NCBI GenBank assembly: GCA_021774615.1
Contig: JAJFIW010000023.1
Span: 1 to 64,000 of the forward strand
Length of the DNA stretch: 64,000 nt
Direction: 5' to 3'
Source: Alphaproteobacteria bacterium
GTDB taxonomy: Bacteria; Pseudomonadota; Alphaproteobacteria; UBA1280; UBA6503
Shown: positions 25,882 to 35,571 of the stretch, piece by piece
Numbering within the stretch: position 1 is the first letter of the stretch
Layout: each line of letters opens with the position of its first letter
Made by a program: the position numbers and the translations under genes
Notes under the pieces: model-generated
Seen by the model: only the letters and a program-made list of their open reading frames with translations
Databases searched by the model: none
What the model was told of the DNA's origin: nothing

Positions 25882-25913
25882 AAAAAAGGCTGGTGTTAAC
25901 ACCAGCCTTTTTT
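25882..25913. terminator. Bidirectional terminator, perfect 32-base palindrome
   Basis: Arms AAAAAAGGCTGGTGTT and AACACCAGCCTTTTTT are perfectly complementary with A and T tracts at the ends, so it works in both directions. It serves the small operon on the left and the minus-strand hydrolase gene on the right. Confidence 0.92.
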
Positions 25914-25917
25914 GTTT

Positions 25918-26565
25918 TTAGCCTTGTTGAGGAACGTTAGACGCAATGTATTGGCACAATACGCTGCTTAAGATTTCTTGTTGTTCGGTAAAGAAATGGT
26001 CGGCATCTGGTATTTTGCTGTAGTGTAGCTTTGCACCTTTTTGGCGTGCAGTTGCTTTTAGCATGTCTTCTACATTGCTAACGTCGACAATTTCGTCGCT
26101 GCTGCCAATAGTAATTAAGCCACTGCTTGGGCAGGGCGAGAAAAAGCTAAAGTCGTAAAGACCAATTGGAGGTGCTACTGCAATAAAACGGCTTACATCT
26201 GGGCGGCGCATAAGTAGCTGCATGGTAATCCATGCTCCAAACGAGAAACCACTAATCCAAATGCCACTAGCATGGGGGTTGTTATTGTGGAGCCAATCAA
26301 GAGCAGCTGCAGCATCGCTTAGCTCACCAATACCGTTATCCCATTCGCCTTGCGAGTTACCAACACCACGGAAGTTAAACCGCATCACTGAAAACCCACA
26401 CCGAGCAAAAGACTCGTAAATTTGGTAAGTAACTTTATTATTCATCGTACCACCATGAAGTGGGTGTGGATGCATTACTAATGCAATGGGCGCATTCTTC
26501 TGTTGAGAAAGAAAATATTTTCCTTCTAGGCGGCCAGCAGGGCCAGTAAATGTGATATTCGGCAT
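25918..26565 (-). CDS. Alpha/beta hydrolase (COG2945-like)
   Basis: A 215-residue alpha/beta-hydrolase fold. The nucleophile elbow is GFSFGAW (Ser about residue 107), MHPHPLHGGTMNNKV is the family's early His-rich loop, FNFRGVGNSQGEWDNG is the strand-turn region, and DADHFF carries the catalytic His near the end. The substrate is unknown; relatives are esterase- or peptidase-like. GGAGTAAC lies upstream of the ATG. It appears monocistronic. Confidence 0.88.
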   Translation of the reverse strand: MPNITFTGPAGRLEGKYFLSQQKNAPIALVMHPHPLHGGTMNNKVTYQIYESFARCGFSVMRFNFRGVGNSQGEWDNGIGELSDAAAALDWLHNNNPHASGIWISGFSFGAWITMQLLMRRPDVSRFIAVAPPIGLYDFSFFSPCPSSGLITIGSSDEIVDVSNVEDMLKATARQKGAKLHYSKIPDADHFFTEQQEILSSVLCQYIASNVPQQG

Positions 26566-26690
26566 TAGTGTTACTCCTTGTTACATCCACAACTTAACAA
26601 AGTATACCCCTACTTTTCAAGCTCCATTTGCATAATATACAAATTTACCTTATAAAAAATAGGTGAACATATATATATGGAACTATAAAC

Positions 26691-27830
26691 ATGGCTGTAT
26701 ACCTAGACAATAACGCAACAACGCCCTTGAAACCACAGGTTAAGGATGCAATGGTTGCCGCACTCGATATTTTCGGTAATCCTTCATCTGTACATGGTGA
26801 CGGCAGAAAAGCACGTATGGCGGTTGATACTGCCCGTCGTCAGGTTGCGTCTATGTTTGGGGTTCGTGCCGAGCAAATAGTGTTTACTAGTGGCGGTAGC
26901 GAAGCAAACAATATGGCGCTTAGAGGCTACTTTGCCGAGAACCCAACTAAAAAACTTGTTATTTCAGCGGTCGAGCATAACTGCGTGTATAAAACAGCAC
27001 TAGAGCTAAACAGGCTCCACGGCGTACCATTGCATATTTTACCTGTAGACAAAGACGGCATAATTGACCTTGCCGACCTAGATGACACTTTGGCCAAGGG
27101 TAATGTAGGCATGGTAAGTGTTATGCATGCAAATAACGAAACAGGCGTTCTGCAACCAATTGCTGACATTACCAAACGTGTACGAGATGCTGGGGGGCTG
27201 ATGCATGTAGATGCTGTGCAGTCGGCAGGCAAAATGCCGTTATCATTTATAGATATGGATTTAGATATTTTAACTATGGCTTTTCATAAAATGGGTGGCC
27301 CTAAAGGGGTGGGTGTTGTTATTTTACGCCCCGATATTGCCATGGCTAGCCATATTAGTGGTGGCTCACAAGAAAAAAGCCGCCGAGCAGGAACAGAAAA
27401 CACCATTGCTATTGTTGGAGCTGGGGCTTGCGCCGAACTTTGGCAAAAATCTGTGACCGATATGGCAGAACGGATAGAGCCACTACGTGACTATTTAGAA
27501 AAAGGCCTTAAGAAGCTAGCTAACGATATTTTCATTATTGGTGAAACAGCGTCACGGATTGCAAATACAACTAATGTTGTTGTCCCCATCCTTGAGGGGG
27601 AAACAGCTGTAATGGCGTTGGACCTAGAAGGTTATGCGGTGTCGACTGGTTCTGCTTGTTCAAGCGGGCGGGTTGAACCTTCACGAGTTATTTTAGCCCA
27701 TAACCTTGAGCCAGAGCTTGCTTTATGCGCTTTGCGCATTTCATTAGGTTGGCAAAATACTAAAGACGATGTTGACGGCTTCCTAAAAGCCTTTGCAACA
27801 GTACTAGAGCGGGCAAAAAAGAACTCGTAG
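26691..27830 (+). CDS. Cysteine desulfurase (NifS/IscS class)
   Basis: A 379-residue PLP enzyme that takes sulfur from cysteine. The N-terminus VYLDNNATTPLKP, the PLP Lys in AFHKMGGPKGVG and the catalytic Cys in TGSACSSG (about residue 322) are present. It stands 65 bases upstream of mnmA, which needs persulfide sulfur for tRNA thiolation, so it likely feeds that reaction and perhaps Fe-S assembly. No iscU or iscA lies nearby, but an Nfu protein is encoded at 46780. Confidence 0.94.
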   Translation: MAVYLDNNATTPLKPQVKDAMVAALDIFGNPSSVHGDGRKARMAVDTARRQVASMFGVRAEQIVFTSGGSEANNMALRGYFAENPTKKLVISAVEHNCVYKTALELNRLHGVPLHILPVDKDGIIDLADLDDTLAKGNVGMVSVMHANNETGVLQPIADITKRVRDAGGLMHVDAVQSAGKMPLSFIDMDLDILTMAFHKMGGPKGVGVVILRPDIAMASHISGGSQEKSRRAGTENTIAIVGAGACAELWQKSVTDMAERIEPLRDYLEKGLKKLANDIFIIGETASRIANTTNVVVPILEGETAVMALDLEGYAVSTGSACSSGRVEPSRVILAHNLEPELALCALRISLGWQNTKDDVDGFLKAFATVLERAKKNS

Positions 27831-27895
27831 CTCTTGTAATTTAATACATAACTGCTTATACAGCTCTAATACGATAATTTATTTTAGGTTTATTA

Positions 27896-29077
27896 ATGGC
27901 ACAAACCATATTCGATACATTAAACATTGCACCGTTAGTTGCAGGTAAAACACCAGCTGAAACTACGGTGGTTGCAGCTATGTCCGGTGGGGTGGATTCG
28001 TCAGTAGTAGCTGCATTGCTGCACCGTTTAGGGTACAGGGTCATAGGTATTACCTTACAGCTTTGGGACTATACCCCAGCACAAGAGAGTGGTGAAACTA
28101 AAAAATTTGGTACTTGCTGCGCGCTAGACGATGTATATGACGCACAGCGTGTTTGCCAAACAATTGGAATACCTCATTATGTGTTGAACTATGAAAGCGA
28201 GTTTAAAGATAAAGTTATCGATGACTTTGTAGATACCTATCTTTCAGGGGCAACCCCAATCCCGTGTGTGCGTTGTAACCAGCGGATTAAATTTGATTCG
28301 CTATTAGATAAAGCTAAGCAATTGGGTGGCGATATTTTGGTTACAGGGCATTATGTACGTAAAGTGATGGGTGAGGGTAACTTACCCGAAATGCACCAAG
28401 GGTTATCGCCTGAAAAAGATCAGTCGTATTATTTATTTACAACAACACCAGAGCAATTAACATTTAGTGCTTTCCCGTTGGGTGATTTAACCAAGGCACA
28501 AACCCGAGAGTTGGGTAAAGAATTAGGGCTACATGTGCACCAAAAAGCCGACAGCCAAGATATTTGCTTTGTCCCGGGTGGCGACTATCGCAAAGTCGTG
28601 CGTAAGTTTGCTCCACATGCAGAAGAAACAGGTAATTTTGTCGACAGCACAGGTAAAGTTCTTGGGCAGCACAATGGCATCATCAACTTTACAGTAGGCC
28701 AGCGCCGTGGGCTAGGTCTAGCATTTGGCGAGCCAATGTACGTGACTGCTATTCGCCCCGATACGCGCGAGGTTGTACTAGGCCCTAAGGAAGAATTAGG
28801 CGTTAAAACTTTTATGGTTAAAGATGCCACTTGGCTGTCAAAAATCCCTAGCCGCAATACCGAGGTAACGGTACGAGTAAGAGCAGGGCACTTAGGCGTA
28901 GCAGGAGAGGTAGAGCAACTGGGTGACGGTCGCCTGCAAGTACACCTGTTTGACCCCGAAGAGGCCATTTCTCCAGGGCAAGCAGCAGTATTTTATGCTG
29001 ACAAACACATGCTAGGTGGTGGCTGGATAGAAAACCCTCATGCAGGTAAAATTAAAGTAGAAATATCTGCGACCTAA
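27896..29077 (+). CDS. mnmA: tRNA 2-thiouridine(34) synthase MnmA
   Basis: A 393-residue ATP-pyrophosphatase enzyme that thiolates U34 in Lys, Glu and Gln tRNAs. It has the PP-loop SGGVDSSV (about residues 31-38), catalytic Cys in TCCALDD, zinc-like CVRCNQRIKF, and the second Cys in DSQDICFVPGGDY. Length is slightly above normal because of about 20 N-terminal residues. The upstream cysteine desulfurase gives the sulfur donor. Confidence 0.97.
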   Translation: MAQTIFDTLNIAPLVAGKTPAETTVVAAMSGGVDSSVVAALLHRLGYRVIGITLQLWDYTPAQESGETKKFGTCCALDDVYDAQRVCQTIGIPHYVLNYESEFKDKVIDDFVDTYLSGATPIPCVRCNQRIKFDSLLDKAKQLGGDILVTGHYVRKVMGEGNLPEMHQGLSPEKDQSYYLFTTTPEQLTFSAFPLGDLTKAQTRELGKELGLHVHQKADSQDICFVPGGDYRKVVRKFAPHAEETGNFVDSTGKVLGQHNGIINFTVGQRRGLGLAFGEPMYVTAIRPDTREVVLGPKEELGVKTFMVKDATWLSKIPSRNTEVTVRVRAGHLGVAGEVEQLGDGRLQVHLFDPEEAISPGQAAVFYADKHMLGGGWIENPHAGKIKVEISAT

Positions 29078-29182
29078 ATAACACATTGTATCTCTTTAAA
29101 GTAAACATTGTAGGTAGTAGGCTTTACAATGTAGTTCTGTGTTCCTATATAATACTTGGGTGTATTATAAAAAGGGGCAGAT

Positions 29183-30076
29183 GTGGTAGATTTGAATCTA
29201 ACACCATTGGAACGAATCGGGGAAACGCTGAAGAAAATTCAGCTTAATTTGTCGATTCAAACAGACGACTACATTGCAGACGTTAAACTTGCCCAACAAA
29301 TGTTTGAAGCTCTTAAACATAGTAAATTTTCATTCGATTCTGAGCCTTGGTACTGCACTCGTGATGTTGTGCATTGGCTAGAAGATGGCTCTCCAGTTAC
29401 ACGCTTACCGCAAGAGCTGTTGTTACGTGCTACATCTCATGACGGCAAACCAATCCCTCCGGGCCCATCTATTGCAGCATTTGTGGATATTGGCCTTGCA
29501 AAAGACCTAGACCTATTTCTTATTCCAAAGATGATTACGCATGGTAAAGAAAATAATAAATTCCCAATTTCGATTAACGTTTCATCATCAGCTGCTACAT
29601 CACTAGAATTTTGGCAGGATTGTTTTAAAATTCTTAAAAAGCATCTAGAGGATGGCGGCAAGAAATCTGACATTGTATTTGAGATTGAACGAGCAGCCAT
29701 TGAAAGTGACGACGGGATGAGAGCTGTAAGGGAAGTCCGTAAGTCTGGTTTCCGTTTTGCTATGGACGACTTTTACTCTGACGAATTACACCCAGACCAA
29801 ATTGAGGTTATTAGCCAATACATAGATTTTATTAAATTTACTGGTTCAGCCATCCAAGGCGGGATTGAAGGTAAATATAACCTTAACATTTTAGTCGAAC
29901 AAGCGCGGGTGATTGGCCCTAAAAAACTATTTGTGGCAAAATGGGTCGAAAACCACGAGCAAGCGGTGAAGCTCTATAGGGAATATAACATAGACGCCGC
30001 CCAAGGCCGTAACCTCCCCCAAGACTTAAAAGAATTTGCTAGCAATATTAAAGAAATGCTCGATAAAAAAGCCTAA
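29183..30076 (+). CDS. EAL-domain protein with divergent catalytic motifs
   Basis: A 297-residue single EAL domain without membrane segment. The first motif reads E78LLLR instead of EALLR. Kept are Asn132 (INVS), Glu167 (FEIER), the Asp195-Asp196 pair (MDDF) and Lys218 (FIKF). Changed are the loop-6 glycines after DDF (DDFYSD instead of DFGxG) and the Glu of the usual AEGVE motif, which is Lys253 (VAKWVE). Many EAL proteins with such changes bind but do not cleave c-di-GMP, so a receptor role is likely (inference). The GTG at 29183 follows AAGGGG by 6 bases. Confidence 0.78.
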   Translation: MVDLNLTPLERIGETLKKIQLNLSIQTDDYIADVKLAQQMFEALKHSKFSFDSEPWYCTRDVVHWLEDGSPVTRLPQELLLRATSHDGKPIPPGPSIAAFVDIGLAKDLDLFLIPKMITHGKENNKFPISINVSSSAATSLEFWQDCFKILKKHLEDGGKKSDIVFEIERAAIESDDGMRAVREVRKSGFRFAMDDFYSDELHPDQIEVISQYIDFIKFTGSAIQGGIEGKYNLNILVEQARVIGPKKLFVAKWVENHEQAVKLYREYNIDAAQGRNLPQDLKEFASNIKEMLDKKA

Positions 30077-30186
30077 TAGTTATTTTTATTTGTAAAATAT
30101 CTTATTAGCCAGTAGTATACAATTACTTGAAAAAGTGATTTCTTCTCTTATTTTTCCTATTTTTCTTTCTTCCTTTCGGAGGTTTT

Positions 30187-31299
30187 ATGAAATCAAATAA
30201 AATAGAAGCTTTTAAGCTTCTTGGTTTTATTGTGTTTCTGGTGGCTTTAGCCATGAGTTCTGAAACAGGCATGAACTTAATTGTATTTGTTACAACAATT
30301 AGTTTTTTAGTTTTTATCCATGAGCTTGGCCATTATATATGGTTTAAGCGAGCGGGTATTAAAATAGATACTTTTTCTATTGGGATGTGGACACCTGTTG
30401 CGGTGCTTACTTTTAAAAATGGTGAAAAATGGCAGTTTTGCCCATTACTTATTGGTGGTTTTGTATCACCACAAGGGATGAACAAAAAGTTTGAGGCACC
30501 TCGTGAAAAGGGTGACTACTGGTCATCAACACCATTGGGGCGACTAAAAGCTGTTTTGGCGGGCCCTGTTGTAAATATTGTTTTTGCACTGATATTTTTT
30601 ACTGTAGCATTTATGTTGCCACAAGATATTGTTACAGGCACAAACCGTGTTGAGTCTGTAGCTGAACATAGCTTTGCAGCAAACAATGGTGTTATGCCTG
30701 GCGACAAAATAGTATCTATTGGTGGGACACCCACTAATGATGCTACATCTATATTAGAAGAACTATCTAAAACAGAATGGAATACTCCCACTATAGTAAA
30801 AGTGGAGAGCCCCGATGGTGAAGTACGTAGTATTTTGCTTCTTATAGATGCAAGCGATCGCCTTGGTGTTAACCTTGAGGCTGTTGCCACAGGAGTAAAA
30901 AGTGGTGCTTCGCTTGTTGATGCCTCTGCACATGCAGCAAAAGTATCCGTAACAATTATCCCAGATATGTTTGCTAACGTTGGTAAAATATTTAGTGGTG
31001 ATGGTGAGCTTGCAGGGCCTGCTAAGTTTGGCTCGATTGTAGCTGAATCACACGAAAATTCTGGATTATATGGGTTTTTAACAATAATGGCAGCTTTATC
31101 GCTAATGTTGGGTGTATTTAACTTAATCCCATTGCTTCCGCTTGATGGGGGGCATGTGATTACAACATTATATGAAATGGCCGCTAAAAAACCAGTTCCA
31201 GCCCGTGCTCAAACTATTATGACTTGGGTGGTGGGGTTACCACTATTTGGGCTTACAATAATCTGGCTACTTTGGGATATTATCGAAAAATTTATCTAA
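30187..31299 (+). CDS. Site-2 protease-type M50 metalloprotease with PDZ domain (RseP-like paralogue)
   Basis: A 370-residue inner-membrane protease. The zinc-binding HELGH lies in the first helix (about residue 45), the PDZ domain spans about 150-220 (VMPGDKIVSIGGTP), and the third zinc ligand lies in PLDGGH near 315. It is paralogous to RseP at 35572. A TCGGAGG site lies 4 bases before the ATG. The gene stands alone, ended by a terminator at 31320-31347, and does not sit in the bam cluster. The substrate is unknown; such proteases cut anti-sigma factors or remnant signal peptides. Confidence 0.9.
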   Translation: MKSNKIEAFKLLGFIVFLVALAMSSETGMNLIVFVTTISFLVFIHELGHYIWFKRAGIKIDTFSIGMWTPVAVLTFKNGEKWQFCPLLIGGFVSPQGMNKKFEAPREKGDYWSSTPLGRLKAVLAGPVVNIVFALIFFTVAFMLPQDIVTGTNRVESVAEHSFAANNGVMPGDKIVSIGGTPTNDATSILEELSKTEWNTPTIVKVESPDGEVRSILLLIDASDRLGVNLEAVATGVKSGASLVDASAHAAKVSVTIIPDMFANVGKIFSGDGELAGPAKFGSIVAESHENSGLYGFLTIMAALSLMLGVFNLIPLLPLDGGHVITTLYEMAAKKPVPARAQTIMTWVVGLPLFGLTIIWLLWDIIEKFI

Positions 31300-31319
31300 G
31301 CGACATTAGATTAAAAAAG

Positions 31320-31347
31320 GGTACCGCTGCGGCGGTACCTTTTTTTT
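31320..31347 (+). terminator. Intrinsic terminator after the RseP-like gene
   Basis: An 8-bp stem GGTACCGC/GCGGTACC (31320-31327 with 31332-31339) is followed by eight T. A matching A run precedes it, so weak function on the minus strand is possible. Confidence 0.9.
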
Positions 31348-31391
31348 GCAAAAAAATGCGTAATGTACTTGATTTTTTAGGTTTGTTGCGC

Positions 31392-31513
31392 CATAAACAA
31401 CCCTAATGACACACGCTTTAGCAGTGGTCTTTATGACCCACCGGTGTTGCAAGTTGTTTTGCAACCAAGGCTTAGCGGAGGATTAACCGGTAAATTAGAA
31501 GGATATTTACATC
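31392..31513 (+). promoter_or_regulatory. Structured 5' leader of rpsB
   Basis: The 120 bases before rpsB fold: ACCGGT (31440-31445) can pair with ACCGGT (31486-31491), enclosing a hairpin GTTGCAA/TTGCAAC (31446-31452 with 31459-31465) and an unpaired AGCGGAGGATTA that mimics a ribosome-binding site. In many bacteria rpsB is repressed by its own product through its leader, so this is a candidate S2 regulatory leader. A promoter-like TTGATT (31369) sits upstream. Sequence-only inference. Confidence 0.4.
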
Positions 31514-32389
31514 ATGGCATTGCCACAATTTACACTACGCGACCTGCTAGAAGCAGGCGTACACTTCGGCCACAAGGCTCATCGTTGGGACCCAAAAATG
31601 AGCGAATACATCTATGGAACTCGTAACGGCATACACATTCTTGACTTACGTCAGACTGTACCAATGCTTTACCGCGCTATGTCGTTTGTTCGACAAACCG
31701 TTGCTAACGGTGGCCGCGTTCTTTTTGTTGGCTCAAAACGTCAAGCACAAATGATTGTTGAAGAATCTGCAGGCCGCTGCGGACAATACTACGTTAACCA
31801 TCGTTGGTTAGGCGGTATGTTAACTAACTGGAAAACTATCAACAAATCAATCAAGCGCTTAAAAGAGTTAGAAGTAATTTTCTCTAAGGAAGGCGAAAGC
31901 CACCTTACTAAAATGGAAATGTTAAAGCTGCAACGCGAATTTGACAAACTACAACGCTCACTGGGCGGGATCAAAAACATGGGCGGATTGCCTGATGCTA
32001 TTTTTGTTATCGATACTGGTCGTCAGCATATTGCTGTAAACGAAGCTAATTGCTTGGGTATCCCAGTTATTGGTATTGTAGATAGTAACAGCTCACCAGA
32101 TGGTGTTGATTACCCAATCCCTGGTAATGATGACTCTAGCCGAGCATTGCGTTTGTACTGTTCTTTAATTTCTGATTCTGTTCTTGATGGTATCAGCGAG
32201 CAGTTGTCACGTTCTGGCGGGATGAAAAAGAATGAGTCTAACTCAAGGCAAAAATCTACTGGTAAAGAAACAGTAGTTAGCTTGTCGCCTAAGGCAAAAC
32301 AAGCAGCAAAGGATGCTGAAACAGCAGAGCCTAAAGCTGAAGAGGTTAGCGAAACTAAGAAAGCAGCCCCAGCGGTTGCTGCAAACTAA
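31514..32389 (+). CDS. rpsB: 30S ribosomal protein S2
   Basis: A 291-residue S2 protein opening [20 protein letters not shown]. The core is typical: [35 protein letters not shown] and [22 protein letters not shown]. The C-terminal 55 residues after SRSGGMKK form a low-complexity Lys/Glu/Ala tail, longer than in E. coli and common in alphaproteobacteria. tsf follows after a hairpin, in the classic rpsB-tsf-pyrH-frr order. Confidence 0.98.
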   Translation: MALPQFTLRDLLEAGVHFGHKAHRWDPKMSEYIYGTRNGIHILDLRQTVPMLYRAMSFVRQTVANGGRVLFVGSKRQAQMIVEESAGRCGQYYVNHRWLGGMLTNWKTINKSIKRLKELEVIFSKEGESHLTKMEMLKLQREFDKLQRSLGGIKNMGGLPDAIFVIDTGRQHIAVNEANCLGIPVIGIVDSNSSPDGVDYPIPGNDDSSRALRLYCSLISDSVLDGISEQLSRSGGMKKNESNSRQKSTGKETVVSLSPKAKQAAKDAETAEPKAEEVSETKKAAPAVAAN

Positions 32390-32392
32390 TAG

Positions 32393-32417
32393 GTAACGGG
32401 GCGGCAACGCCCCTTAC
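32393..32417 (+). terminator. rpsB-tsf intergenic hairpin
   Basis: GTAA-C-GGGGCG pairs with CGCCCC-TTAC around GCAA, followed by only four T. A partial terminator or RNA-processing stem here would raise rpsB output over tsf. It is weaker than the other terminators. Confidence 0.5.
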
Positions 32418-32459
32418 TTTTAAAAGTAATGGTATATTCAAATGAATGAGGAAGTAAAA

Positions 32460-33353
32460 ATGCAAATATCAGCAGGTATGGTAAAAGAATTGCGCGACAG
32501 AACTGGCGCAGGAATGATGGATTGTAAAAAAGCATTAGGCGAAGTTTCTGGCGATTTTGAAGCAGCTATTGACTGGTTGCGTAAAAAAGGTATTGCTAAG
32601 GCCGAAAAAAAGGCTGGGCGTACTGCTAGCGAGGGCATGGCATTTGCTTGTAGCGAAGGCGGTAAAGGTTGTTTAATCGAAGTTAACGCTGAAACAGACT
32701 TTGTTTCTAAAAACGATAAGTTTGTTTCTTTTGTTGAAACTTTGGCGCAGCTTGTTATGAAAAATGATGTAACAGACGTTGAGAAAATTTCGCAATTAAG
32801 CTGGCCTACAGGTGGTACAGTTGCAGAAACTTTAACAGAGCTAGTTGCAACTATCGGTGAAAACATGACTATTCGTCGTGCAACAATCTTATCTGTTTCT
32901 ACAGGTGCTGTTTCTAGCTACATCCACATGAACGGTAAAATTGCTGTATTGGTGGTTGTTTCAGCTGACGAAGTAAACGACAAGTTGACTGCTGTTGCTC
33001 GTAATGTTGCTATGCATGTTGCAGCTGCAAACCCAGCTGCTCTAGATAGAACTTCTATTGATGCAGACATGGTTGCACGTGAGAAACAAATTTTTGTTGA
33101 TCAAGCAATCCAAAGTGGTAAACCTGAAAATATCGTAGAAAAAATGGTTGAAGGCCGTATGAACAAATTCTTTGAAGAAGTTTGTTTGAACGACCAAGCT
33201 TTCATCATGGATACAGACCAAAAAGTTGGTGAAGTTGTTGCAATGGCTGCTCCTGGTGCAAAAATATCAGCTTTTGCTCGTTTCGAGCTAGGCGAAGGCA
33301 TTGAGAAGGAAGAAGGCGATTTTGCTGCTGAAGTTGCAGCAATGAGCCAATAG
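32460..33353 (+). CDS. tsf: Translation elongation factor Ts
   Basis: The nucleotide-exchange factor for EF-Tu, 297 residues. The start at 32460 is favoured by GAGGAAG 5 bases upstream and by the family N-terminus MQISAGMVKELRDRTGAGMMDCKKAL (as two parts MQISAGMVKELRDR and TGAGMMDCKKAL). An in-frame ATG at 32442 would add six residues. Length is normal. It belongs to the rpsB-tsf-pyrH-frr unit. Confidence 0.97.
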   Translation: MQISAGMVKELRDRTGAGMMDCKKALGEVSGDFEAAIDWLRKKGIAKAEKKAGRTASEGMAFACSEGGKGCLIEVNAETDFVSKNDKFVSFVETLAQLVMKNDVTDVEKISQLSWPTGGTVAETLTELVATIGENMTIRRATILSVSTGAVSSYIHMNGKIAVLVVVSADEVNDKLTAVARNVAMHVAAANPAALDRTSIDADMVAREKQIFVDQAIQSGKPENIVEKMVEGRMNKFFEEVCLNDQAFIMDTDQKVGEVVAMAAPGAKISAFARFELGEGIEKEEGDFAAEVAAMSQ

Positions 33354-33401
33354 TTCATTTTTTAGCCTACACTATAAAATAAAAAAATAAGAGGGCTGAC
33401 T

Positions 33402-34151
33402 TTGGTGACCGAGAACCAATACGCAAGAGTACTGATAAAGTTATCTGGTGAAATGCTAGCAGGTGATGAGCCTTATGGTATTAATGTAGAAGTTTTAAAC
33501 AGACTTGCTGAGGACGTTGTGCAAGTGCACGCTGCGGGTTACCAAGTCGGCCTTGTTATTGGCGGTGGTAATATTTTCCGAGGTATAGCTGGTGCTGCAC
33601 AAGGCCTTGACCGTACTAGCAGCGACTATATGGGAATGTTAGCAACTGTAATGAATGGCCTTGCTGTGCAAAATGCTATTGAAAGAGCAGGTGTTCAAAC
33701 TAGAGTGTTGTCAGCTATTAAAATGGATGCTGTCGCAGAGCCTTATGTTCGTCGCCGTGCAGTGCGTCATATGGAAAAAGGTCGGGTTATTATCTTTGTT
33801 GCAGGTACTGGTAACCCATTTTTTACTACAGATACAGCAGCAGCGCTGCGTGCGGTTGAATTAAACTGCGACTTAATGCTAAAAGCTACAAAAGTAGATG
33901 GTATTTACACTGCAGACCCTGCTAAAGATAAAACAGCTACACATATCCCGCAATTAACTTACAATGAGGCTATTGTAAGAAATCTACAAGTTATGGATGG
34001 TACAGCCATTACGCTGTGCCGTGATAATCACCTGTCAATTATGGTGGCATCTATACAAGAAAAGGGTGGCTTATTAGCTGCTCTTGAGCATAGAGCAAAA
34101 AGCACTTTGGTGTTGGCAGAACAAAAGACGGAGAAAAAAGCAAATGGATGA
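33402..34151 (+). CDS. pyrH: UMP kinase
   Basis: A 249-residue amino-acid-kinase-fold enzyme that makes UDP from UMP. Seen are [20 protein letters not shown] and [17 protein letters not shown]. The start is a TTG at 33402 or the neighbouring GTG at 33405, 6-9 bases after GAGGG; both give nearly the same protein. Its end overlaps frr by 8 bases. Confidence 0.96.
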   Translation: MVTENQYARVLIKLSGEMLAGDEPYGINVEVLNRLAEDVVQVHAAGYQVGLVIGGGNIFRGIAGAAQGLDRTSSDYMGMLATVMNGLAVQNAIERAGVQTRVLSAIKMDAVAEPYVRRRAVRHMEKGRVIIFVAGTGNPFFTTDTAAALRAVELNCDLMLKATKVDGIYTADPAKDKTATHIPQLTYNEAIVRNLQVMDGTAITLCRDNHLSIMVASIQEKGGLLAALEHRAKSTLVLAEQKTEKKANG

Positions 34152-34692
34152 AAATCAGCTACAAGGTAAAATGGAAAAGTCTATTGACTCTTTTAAACAT
34201 GATTTGGGTGGTTTGCGCACAGGGCGTGCATCAGTAGATTTGCTAGCCCCAGTTATGGTAGAAGCATATGGGCAAAAAATGCCACTAAACCAAGTTGGTA
34301 GTGTTTCTGTTACTGATAATCGTCTTCTTACTGTTCAAATTTGGGACAAAGGAATGGTCGAAAGTGTTGATAAAGCTATCCGCGAATCTGGCCTTGGTTT
34401 AAACCCAGTGGCAGAAGGGCAGACAGTTCGTATCCCGTTGCCTGAGCTAACAGAAGATCGCCGTAAAGAGCTTATTAAGGTTGCTCGTAAATATGCAGAG
34501 ACTTCTCGGGTATCTATTCGTAATTTGCGCCGTGATGCTATGGATAATATCAAAAAATCTCAAAAAGATGGCGATATCTCAGAAGATGATAGCCGTCGTT
34601 TGTCAGACCGCGTTCAAGAGATGACAGACAAGTTTGTTGCCACAGTTGATACAGTTCTAGCTGATAAAGAAATAGACATTATGAAGGTCTAA
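34144..34692 (+). CDS. frr: Ribosome recycling factor
   Basis: A 182-residue RRF. The ATG at 34144 follows GGAG 9 bases upstream and gives the usual N-terminus ([20 protein letters not shown]), then [10 protein letters not shown], the LDxxxx-type loop with [17 protein letters not shown], and the long helix [16 protein letters not shown]. It overlaps pyrH by 8 bases, indicating coupled translation. It works with EF-G to split ribosomes after termination. Confidence 0.96.
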   Translation: MDENQLQGKMEKSIDSFKHDLGGLRTGRASVDLLAPVMVEAYGQKMPLNQVGSVSVTDNRLLTVQIWDKGMVESVDKAIRESGLGLNPVAEGQTVRIPLPELTEDRRKELIKVARKYAETSRVSIRNLRRDAMDNIKKSQKDGDISEDDSRRLSDRVQEMTDKFVATVDTVLADKEIDIMKV

Positions 34693-34701
34693 CCATTCAT
34701 T

Positions 34702-35424
34702 ATGGTTGAGTCTATTAAACATATTGCATTTATTATGGATGGTAACGGCCGTTGGGCAGCATCCCAAGGGTTGAGTAGGCTTGAAGGGCACCAGCAAGGT
34801 GTTAAGACCTTACAAAAAATAGTCGAAGACTTAATAGAACTTAAAATACCAGTAGCAACTTTTTATGCATTTTCATCGGAAAATTGGGGCAGGCCAGAAG
34901 AAGAGGTCTCTGGCCTTATTTCTTTGTTTAAAGGTTATCTTAATAAAGAAATAGACGCCATTGATAAAAAAGGAGTTTCTATTAGGTTTTTGGGTGATAT
35001 GGCCTCAAAAGGTCGTTTAGATAAATCTCTGGTTAAATTAATGAAGAATGCTGAAGAAAAAACTAAGGGTGGCACAGCATTACATTTAAATATGTGTATT
35101 AATTACGGTGGACAAGACGAAATTACACGTGCTGTCAGGGGGTTAGCAGAAAATGTACAAGCAGGAAACCTTGAACCAAATGATATTACAGTAGAGGTTA
35201 TTAATAACCACCTCGATACAACTAACTTGCCTGCACCAGACTTGTGTATTAGAACTGGCGGCGAGAAGAGGTTGTCAAACTTTATGCTATGGCAGCTTAG
35301 TTATGCAGAATTATTTTTTACAGATACATTTTGGCCAGCATTTTCTAAAAATGAATTAGAAGAAATTTTAATTAGTTTTAACCAAAGACAAAGGCGTTTT
35401 GGGCGTTTGCCAAAGGTTGTTTAA
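34702..35424 (+). CDS. uppS: Isoprenyl transferase (undecaprenyl diphosphate synthase)
   Basis: A 240-residue cis-prenyltransferase supplying the undecaprenyl carrier for the cell wall. It carries HIAFIMDGNGRWA (Asp and Arg of the diphosphate site), GHQQGVKTLQ, TFYAFSSENWGRP and the late RTGGEKRLSNFMLWQLSYAELFF (as RTGGEKRLSNF and LWQLSYAELFF). cdsA and dxr, which usually follow uppS in this order, are absent; 147 bases without a gene lead to rseP. Confidence 0.96.
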   Translation: MVESIKHIAFIMDGNGRWAASQGLSRLEGHQQGVKTLQKIVEDLIELKIPVATFYAFSSENWGRPEEEVSGLISLFKGYLNKEIDAIDKKGVSIRFLGDMASKGRLDKSLVKLMKNAEEKTKGGTALHLNMCINYGGQDEITRAVRGLAENVQAGNLEPNDITVEVINNHLDTTNLPAPDLCIRTGGEKRLSNFMLWQLSYAELFFTDTFWPAFSKNELEEILISFNQRQRRFGRLPKVV

Positions 35425-35571
35425 TCTTTTTATAAATATAGCCAAGAACACTGTTGCAGTTATGTGAGGTTAGAGTTAATCTGAGCAATATTTTTTATAT
35501 AGTCGTTTAACTTTGTACTTACATAGTTAAATTACTATAGCCGCCTAGAAGAAACAAAAAGGAAAAAACCA

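Noticed and set aside
32442-32459. Six-residue N-terminal extension of EF-Ts
   Set aside because: The GAGGAAG ribosome-binding site lies inside it and points to the ATG at 32460; the family starts there.
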